Shown here in pieces: positions 59,297 to 64,000 of a stretch of 64,000 bases of DNA. Made by a program: the position numbers and the translations under genes. Each line of letters opens with the position of its first letter. Position 1 is the first letter of the stretch. Under the pieces are notes generated by a model. That model made no database searches. It was given only the letters and a program-made list of their open reading frames with translations, and was not told the origin of the DNA. This stretch comes from Oligoflexia bacterium. Its GTDB lineage: Bacteria > Bdellovibrionota > UBA1018. The stretch spans positions 62,001-126,000 of the forward strand of contig JARLHE010000004.1 of assembly GCA_031292385.1 (NCBI GenBank), written 5' to 3'.

Positions 59297-61900
59297 ATGG
59301 CCGCCAAATATACGAACGCGACGCAAGAAGCCTTGCAACAAGCACAAGCCGAGGCAATTCGTCGTGAAAACCAAGAGCTTCAACCCGAGCACCTGCTGCA
59401 CAGCTTTATCCAGAGGGACGGCTCGGGCGCGGAACCATCGATTGTCGCGAACACCCTTGAGCTGGCTGGAGTTAGCCTGCCTGCCTTGGAGAAATCCCTG
59501 GAAACACTCCTCGGGCGGCTCCCCAGGGTCTCCGGCGGGTCGGGACAAATTTACCCATCTCCATCGTTCAATCGCTTGATGGTTCTGGCGGAGGATGAAT
59601 CCAAAAAGTTCAAAGACGAGTATGTTTCAGGCGAGCACTTTTTGCTCGCGCTCCTGAGCCCACAGCTCAAATCCACGCCGATCGCGAACGCGCTGGCCGA
59701 TGCGGGATTGACCCGCGCCAAGCTCGAAGCCGCCATCAAAAAAGTCCGCGGGAATTCCCGGATCGAAGACGCGGAGCCGGAAGGAAAAATCCAAGTCCTG
59801 AAAAAATACTGCCGCAATCTGACCGAGCTCGCCCAACAGCAGAAACTGGATCCCGTCATCGGACGTGACGAGGAAATCCGGCGGGTCGTCCAAGTGCTTT
59901 CACGCAGAACCAAAAACAACCCGGTGCTCATCGGCGAGCCCGGCGTCGGGAAAACGGCCATCGCCGAAGGCCTCGCGCAGAGAATCGTGCGCGGCGACGT
60001 ACCCGAAGGCTTGAAAGACAAGCGATTGCTCGTTCTCGACCTCGGCGCGCTCATCGCCGGAGCGAAATTTCGCGGTGAATTCGAAGACCGCTTGAAAGCC
60101 GTGCTTAACGAGATCACCGCCGCCGAAGGCGAGATCATTCTTTTCATCGACGAGCTCCACACGCTGGTCGGCGCCGGGGCCGCGGAAGGCTCCATGGACG
60201 CCTCGAATATGCTCAAACCCGCGCTTGCCCGCGGAGAGCTTCGCTGCATCGGCGCGACGACGCTGGACGAATATCGCAAACACATCGAGAAAGACGCCGC
60301 GCTCGAACGCCGGTTCCAGCCCGTCATGGTCAAGGAGCCCACCGTCGAGGACACGATCAGCATTTTGCGTGGCCTCCGCGAGCGATATGAAGTCCACCAC
60401 GGGGTTTCGGTTCGCGACTCCGCGGTCGTAGCCGCGGCGACGCTTTCGGACCGCTACATTTCCGACCGGTTCTTGCCGGACAAGGCGATCGACCTGATTG
60501 ACGAGGCTTGCTCAAGAATTCGCATCCAAATTGATTCCGTCCCGGAGGAAGTCGACCAACTCGAGCGCCGATCCCTTCAGCTCGAGGTCGAGCGGCAGGC
60601 CCTGAAAAAAGAAAAAGACCCCGCGTCTCAAGCTCGTTTGAAAACGATCGAGGGAGAGCTTTCATCCCTTAAGGCAAGAAGCTCGGAACTTCGTTCCCAA
60701 TGGGAGCGCGAAAAGAAGGACGTGAACGCCGTTCAGGAATTGCGCGAAAAAATCGAACGGGTTCGCGTCGAATCCGAGACCGCCGAACGCCGTGGCGATC
60801 TGGAGAAAGCCGCGGAACTCCGCTACGGTCAACTGACTTCATTGCAAAAGGAGCTCGACCGACTCATTGCGACAGAGACCAAGAGAAAAGATGGGAGCGG
60901 GCTCGCGCTGCTTCGCCAGGAAGTCACCGAAAACGACATCGCTGACGTTGTCGCGCGATGGACGGGAATCCCGGTTTCAAAAATGCTTGAAGCCGAGCAG
61001 GAAAAGCTTCTTCAGATGGAAAAGAGGCTCGGCCAACGCGTCATCGGGCAAGATCAAGCGATCGCCGCGGTATCAAACGCCGTTCGACGCTCTCGCTCAG
61101 GCCTGCAGGATAAAAACCGACCCATGGGCTCGTTTTTATTTCTCGGCCCGACCGGCGTCGGAAAAACCGAAACCGCGCGCGCGCTTGCGGAATTTCTGTT
61201 CGATAGCGAATCCGCGCTGATCAGAATCGATATGAGCGAGTACATGGAAAAGCACTCCGTGTCGCGCCTCATCGGCTCGCCTCCGGGCTACGTTGGCTAC
61301 GAAGAAGGCGGTGCGTTGACCGAAGCGGTGCGCAGAAAGCCTTATTCTGTCGTTCTTTTCGATGAGATCGAAAAAGCCCATCCTGACGTCTTTAATCTGT
61401 TTCTCCAGGTTTTAGACGACGGTCGTCTCACCGACGGACAAGGAAGAACAGTCAACTTTACCAATACGCTGATCATCATGACCTCCAACTTGGGAAGTCA
61501 GTTAATTTTGGAAGAAAGAAATGCTGAGGCGCGTGAACGCGGTGTTCAAAATTTATTGAGGCAACAATTTAGACCGGAGTTCCTCAATCGAATCGATGAC
61601 GTAGTCATTTTCTCGCATTTAGAGCGGAAACACCTGAGTTCAATTATTGAGAACTACGTAAAAAAGCTGAATCAAACGCTTGCCGCGAAAGGTCTTTTTA
61701 TGGAGCTTTCGGACTCGGCCGTCGAGCTGCTATGCGAAAAAGGGTATGATCCCGATTTCGGTGCGCGTCCAATGCGGCGCGTATTTCAGCGGGAAATTCA
61801 AAATCCGCTCGCAATTGAGCTATTATCGGGGAAATATCCGAGTGGAACGCGCATTTTAGTGGACGTTTCTAACGCGGGCTTTCGCTTTACTCACGGATAA
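59297..61900 (+). CDS. clpB: ClpB disaggregase (AAA+ chaperone)
   Basis: 867 residues, full length. N-domain, NBD1 with [13 protein letters not shown] and [17 protein letters not shown], coiled-coil middle domain (about residues 405-525), NBD2 with [25 protein letters not shown] and arginine finger region [12 protein letters not shown]. Works with DnaK to resolve aggregates. A heat-shock-type promoter lies upstream. From about 61440 on, codon choice becomes AT-richer (TTA, CAA, AAT) than in the rest of the gene although the protein stays canonical. Confidence 0.97.
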   Translation: MAAKYTNATQEALQQAQAEAIRRENQELQPEHLLHSFIQRDGSGAEPSIVANTLELAGVSLPALEKSLETLLGRLPRVSGGSGQIYPSPSFNRLMVLAEDESKKFKDEYVSGEHFLLALLSPQLKSTPIANALADAGLTRAKLEAAIKKVRGNSRIEDAEPEGKIQVLKKYCRNLTELAQQQKLDPVIGRDEEIRRVVQVLSRRTKNNPVLIGEPGVGKTAIAEGLAQRIVRGDVPEGLKDKRLLVLDLGALIAGAKFRGEFEDRLKAVLNEITAAEGEIILFIDELHTLVGAGAAEGSMDASNMLKPALARGELRCIGATTLDEYRKHIEKDAALERRFQPVMVKEPTVEDTISILRGLRERYEVHHGVSVRDSAVVAAATLSDRYISDRFLPDKAIDLIDEACSRIRIQIDSVPEEVDQLERRSLQLEVERQALKKEKDPASQARLKTIEGELSSLKARSSELRSQWEREKKDVNAVQELREKIERVRVESETAERRGDLEKAAELRYGQLTSLQKELDRLIATETKRKDGSGLALLRQEVTENDIADVVARWTGIPVSKMLEAEQEKLLQMEKRLGQRVIGQDQAIAAVSNAVRRSRSGLQDKNRPMGSFLFLGPTGVGKTETARALAEFLFDSESALIRIDMSEYMEKHSVSRLIGSPPGYVGYEEGGALTEAVRRKPYSVVLFDEIEKAHPDVFNLFLQVLDDGRLTDGQGRTVNFTNTLIIMTSNLGSQLILEERNAEARERGVQNLLRQQFRPEFLNRIDDVVIFSHLERKHLSSIIENYVKKLNQTLAAKGLFMELSDSAVELLCEKGYDPDFGARPMRRVFQREIQNPLAIELLSGKYPSGTRILVDVSNAGFRFTHG

Positions 61901-61984
61901 TTTTGTCAACAATAGCTAATTGTGATCATTGCTCTTTATGTTTATGTGCATGCATGCTTATCTACAAGGTAAGGACGGGCAAAA

Positions 61985-62287
61985 ATGCGCATAAGCGAAG
62001 TCAAAGTTTTTCCCGTAAACGAGGAAAAGCTCAAAGCCTATATCACCGTAGTTCTTGAGAACTGCTTTGTTGTGCGTGACCTTAAAGTGATTCACGGCAG
62101 CGCGGGTCTTTTTGTCGCTATGCCCAGCAAGCGCCGCAAAGACGGTACCTTCAAAGATATTGCGCATCCACTCAATCAAGAGACCCGTACGGCCATGGAA
62201 AAGATCATTCTCGACGCGTACCTCGCCGAGATCAATCGCGGCACGCACAAGCTCACCGCGGAAGAAGCCGATCGCGCGGATACCTGA
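61985..62287 (+). CDS. spoVG: SpoVG family RNA/DNA-binding regulator
   Basis: 100 residues. Starts MRISEVKVFPVNEEKLKAYI with VLENCFVVRDLKVI and AMPSKRRKDGTFKDIAHPLN, the full SpoVG signature. In other bacteria it binds nucleic acid and adjusts expression of diverse genes. It is monocistronic after clpB; an AAGGTAAGGA precedes the ATG. Its 3' flank (62288-62484) holds a loose CCGGTC/GACCGG hairpin and no convincing gene. Confidence 0.94.
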   Translation: MRISEVKVFPVNEEKLKAYITVVLENCFVVRDLKVIHGSAGLFVAMPSKRRKDGTFKDIAHPLNQETRTAMEKIILDAYLAEINRGTHKLTAEEADRADT

Positions 62288-62291
62288 TTAA

Positions 62292-62444
62292 TCAAATAAA
62301 TAATATATATATACCGGTCAGGCCCCAACGCGCCCGGACCGGATCAATTTCGCGTTTCTGCGTCAAAATATCGTCAATCGCCCGCGCCAGCGCCCTGAGC
62401 CACCGAAAATCTTCTTGATCTACCGGCCCTGAACTATAAAATAT
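62292..62444 (-). other. Coding-like open stretch without start codon, possible gene remnant
   Basis: Fifty minus-strand codons without stop, between TGA triplets, with coding-like composition in the middle (QEDFRWLRALARAIDDILTQ, then KREIDPVRARW). There is no ATG or GTG; only an internal TTG. It may be the tail of a decayed gene between spoVG and the muramidase; chance cannot be excluded. Confidence 0.2.
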
Positions 62445-62484
62445 TCAAGCGCACAGAGGGTTTCGGGAGGGGGCACACGGATAA

Positions 62485-63369
62485 GTGCTCTTGATCAGTG
62501 CAAGGAGAGCGCGGCTGAAGAACCGATACGGTTGTTTCAAAATCGTCTTATTCTTTTCATTCGCGCTCCTGGGCGCGACCTCTTGTAATTCCGGCTCGGA
62601 AAGCGGCCTTACGCCAACGGCAGCGCCGGCGGTGGCTCTACCGCCAGCCCCCCAGCCCCCCAATCCCGCGCAAACTGCGACCCCGACTCCGCCGCCAATG
62701 AACGATTCGCCCCGGCCGAGTTCCGCCGAAAACATGGTAGTTTGTCCAAACGTCAATACTCTCCCCGGAATCGATACTTCCGGCCATCAACCCAACACCC
62801 AGTGGTCAAGCGTTCAAAAAGCAGGTCAGATGTATGGTTATGTCAAAGCTACCGAAGGTTTGACTTACGCGAATCCGGTCTTTTCGGACGACTGGCCCAC
62901 CATCAAAACCGTGGGAATGGTTCGCGGCGCCTACCACTATTTTCACGCAAGCGACGACCCCGTCGATCAAGCCAATTTCTTTCTGAACGCAATCGGCGCG
63001 ATGGCCGATGACGATCTTCCCCCGGCGCTGGATTGGGAAGTCGACGACAACGCGGGCGTGCAAACCAATATCCAGGGCGCGCTCGTTTGGCTTGAGACCG
63101 TTGAAAAGGCCACCGGCAAGACTCCTCTCATTTATACGAGAGCCCGCTTCTTCAATAAACTTGGAAACCCGATCGAATTCGCCCGTTATCCGCTCTGGAT
63201 AGCGGAAACCGAGGTCATTTGCCCGAAAGTTCCGCCACCTTGGAAGAACTACGCCATCTGGCAGTGGTCCATGCGACACGTCAACGGAGTGAAGACCATC
63301 GTCGATCTGGATCTTTTCAACGGGTCCAACGACCAACTCGACCATTTTACCCATAACGGAACCCTATAA
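62485..63369 (+). CDS. GH25-family muramidase lipoprotein
   Basis: 294 residues from a GTG; the exact start is uncertain (TTG at 62491 also possible). Hydrophobic segment FKIVLFFSFALLGATSC with lipobox ATSC, a Pro/Ala/Thr-rich linker (about 45 residues), then the GH25 barrel: LPGIDTSGHQ, GYVKATEGLTYANP, GAYHYFHA, ALDWEVDD (catalytic-type Asp and Glu) and TPLIYTRARFF, YPLWIAE, WQWS. Cleaves MurNAc-GlcNAc bonds. An envelope-anchored lysozyme of this type could act on the cell's own wall or on prey wall, upstream of the salvage enzymes at 49-52 kb. Confidence 0.9.
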   Translation: MLLISARRARLKNRYGCFKIVLFFSFALLGATSCNSGSESGLTPTAAPAVALPPAPQPPNPAQTATPTPPPMNDSPRPSSAENMVVCPNVNTLPGIDTSGHQPNTQWSSVQKAGQMYGYVKATEGLTYANPVFSDDWPTIKTVGMVRGAYHYFHASDDPVDQANFFLNAIGAMADDDLPPALDWEVDDNAGVQTNIQGALVWLETVEKATGKTPLIYTRARFFNKLGNPIEFARYPLWIAETEVICPKVPPPWKNYAIWQWSMRHVNGVKTIVDLDLFNGSNDQLDHFTHNGTL

Positions 63370-63371
63370 AA

Positions 63372-64000
63372 GTGTATCGCAAGGCATTCATCGCGATCCT
63401 GCTGATTCTCGGCGTCTCCATGCCGATTCTGAGCTTTGATTACGGTCTGACCACGGACGAGTTCGGGCACAATCTTCACGGCCATATGATCCTGGATTAC
63501 TTCCTTGGTCGAAGCGACGACGCGGGGATCCGTCCGCCGTTGAACCCGACTCCTCCGCTCACCTCGGGATCATTTACGCCATCCAACGATCCTGCCTGGC
63601 ATACCACCAATTTTTTCGGCGGATTCTTTGATCTGGTCGCGGCGGTGGCCCAAAAATTCCTTCCCTTCGGGCCGTACGAAACCCGGCATCTCGTGAACTC
63701 GTTGTTTGGGTGGCTAGGAATCGCCATGACCGGCATGCTCGCTTACGATCTTGCCGGATGGCGAGCGGGCGTTCTGGGACTGCTGTTCGCGGCGTTTTGC
63801 CCGCGCCTCTTCGGCCATTCCATGAATAACCCCAAGGATATCCCCTTCGCGGCGCTCACGGCCTGCGCCTTATATGAGATCATGCGCTTTCTGAGGGAGT
63901 TTCCTCGAGTCCGCTGGTACCGGCCGCTTTTGATTGCCATCCCCACGGCCCTTGCGACCGACGTACGCATCGGGGGCCTGTTGCTGATTTGCTACCTCTG
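63372..64000 (+). CDS. Membrane glycosyltransferase, dolichyl-P-mannose/ArnT-like, 3'-truncated by window edge
   Basis: GTG two bases after the muramidase stop; open to the window end (209 codons visible). First helix AFIAILLILGVSMPIL, then the loop FDYGLTTDEFGHNLHGHMIL, whose Asp-Glu pair is the catalytic motif in the first periplasmic loop of GT-C enzymes (GT39/GT83). Further helices LVNSLFGWLGIAMTGMLAYD and AGVLGLLFAAFCPRLFGHSM, and the NNPKDIPFAA block frequent in bacterial members. Transfers sugar from a lipid carrier; the acceptor cannot be told. Confidence 0.82.
   Translation, partial: MYRKAFIAILLILGVSMPILSFDYGLTTDEFGHNLHGHMILDYFLGRSDDAGIRPPLNPTPPLTSGSFTPSNDPAWHTTNFFGGFFDLVAAVAQKFLPFGPYETRHLVNSLFGWLGIAMTGMLAYDLAGWRAGVLGLLFAAFCPRLFGHSMNNPKDIPFAALTACALYEIMRFLREFPRVRWYRPLLIAIPTALATDVRIGGLLLICYL

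Noticed and set aside
1..64000. tRNA, rRNA, CRISPR arrays, insertion sequences, phage genes
   Set aside because: No cloverleaf with a GTTCRANNC arm, no regularly spaced repeats and no transposase, integrase or phage protein was found on either strand by reading.

Overview
The window looks like chromosomal DNA of a GC-rich (roughly 58-60% by eye), motile, Gram-negative bacterium of the Bdellovibrio / Oligoflexia type (Bdellovibrionota), probably an uncultured lineage. The grounds are: P- and L-ring flagellar genes (flgI, flgH), bamD and lptM (an outer membrane); a FliW-CsrA switch behind flgL; PilT with a GAF partner; SpoVG and DUF1844 in a diderm; many secreted proteins, lipoproteins and beta-barrel-like proteins without recognisable family; and strong emphasis on amino-acid catabolism and peptidoglycan salvage. 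The taxonomic placement is inference. No tRNA, rRNA, CRISPR array, transposase or prophage gene was seen.

Layout. 1-6.8 kb: glycine cleavage genes (gcvP tail on +; folD-gcvT-gcvH on -) split by a 2.7-kb lower-GC insert of accessory genes (PhzF family, a membrane protein, a secreted protein) with a tell-tale scar made of gcvH and gcvP tails. 7.0-16.6 kb: flagellar operon flgF-G-A-H-I-J-M-N-K-L followed by csrA and fliW, behind a good sigma54-type promoter. 16.7-19.9 kb: an unknown protein, a TPR protein, BamD and a BatE-like protein. 19.9-25.4 kb: tightly coupled operon of a class III aminotransferase, an M20 hydrolase, AstA and AstD, a succinyl pathway for ornithine/arginine without AstB or AstE. 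25.5-27.4 kb: cold-shock protein and a large secreted protein. 27.7-33.3 kb: lysine degradation (kdd, kamD, kamE) followed by a MoxR-type AAA+ ATPase and a VWA protein whose frames meet at a run of ten A. 34.7-38.5 kb: etfB-etfA and the membrane iron-sulfur EtfD-like quinone reductase. 38.6-43.2 kb: lptM-lysA-dapA-dapB-mpaA-like-dapD. 43.2-46.7 kb: outer-membrane and TPR proteins, citrate synthase. 46.8-54.2 kb: deoxynucleoside kinase, LysM lipoprotein, a degenerate M48 protein, the AmgK-MurU-AnmK MurNAc salvage set, and small lipoproteins. 54.2-64 kb: GAF-PilT, a second degenerate M48-like protein, DUF1844, an HtrA protease, ClpB, SpoVG, a GH25 muramidase and the start of a membrane glycosyltransferase.

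How it fits together. Amino acids (glycine, lysine, ornithine/arginine) and prey- or self-derived cell-wall pieces (MurNAc, diaminopimelate) are salvaged; electrons from acyl-CoA-type oxidation reach quinone through ETF and EtfD, and acetyl units enter the TCA cycle through GltA. Lysine is both made (dap operon) and broken down (kam operon) within 16 kb. The observations I find most worth following are the AAA+/VWA pair coupled to the B12-dependent aminomutase with its possible frameshift fusion, the gcvP/gcvH insertion scar, and a 35-bp repeat at the 3' ends of convergent gene pairs whose hairpin core recurs upstream of kdd.
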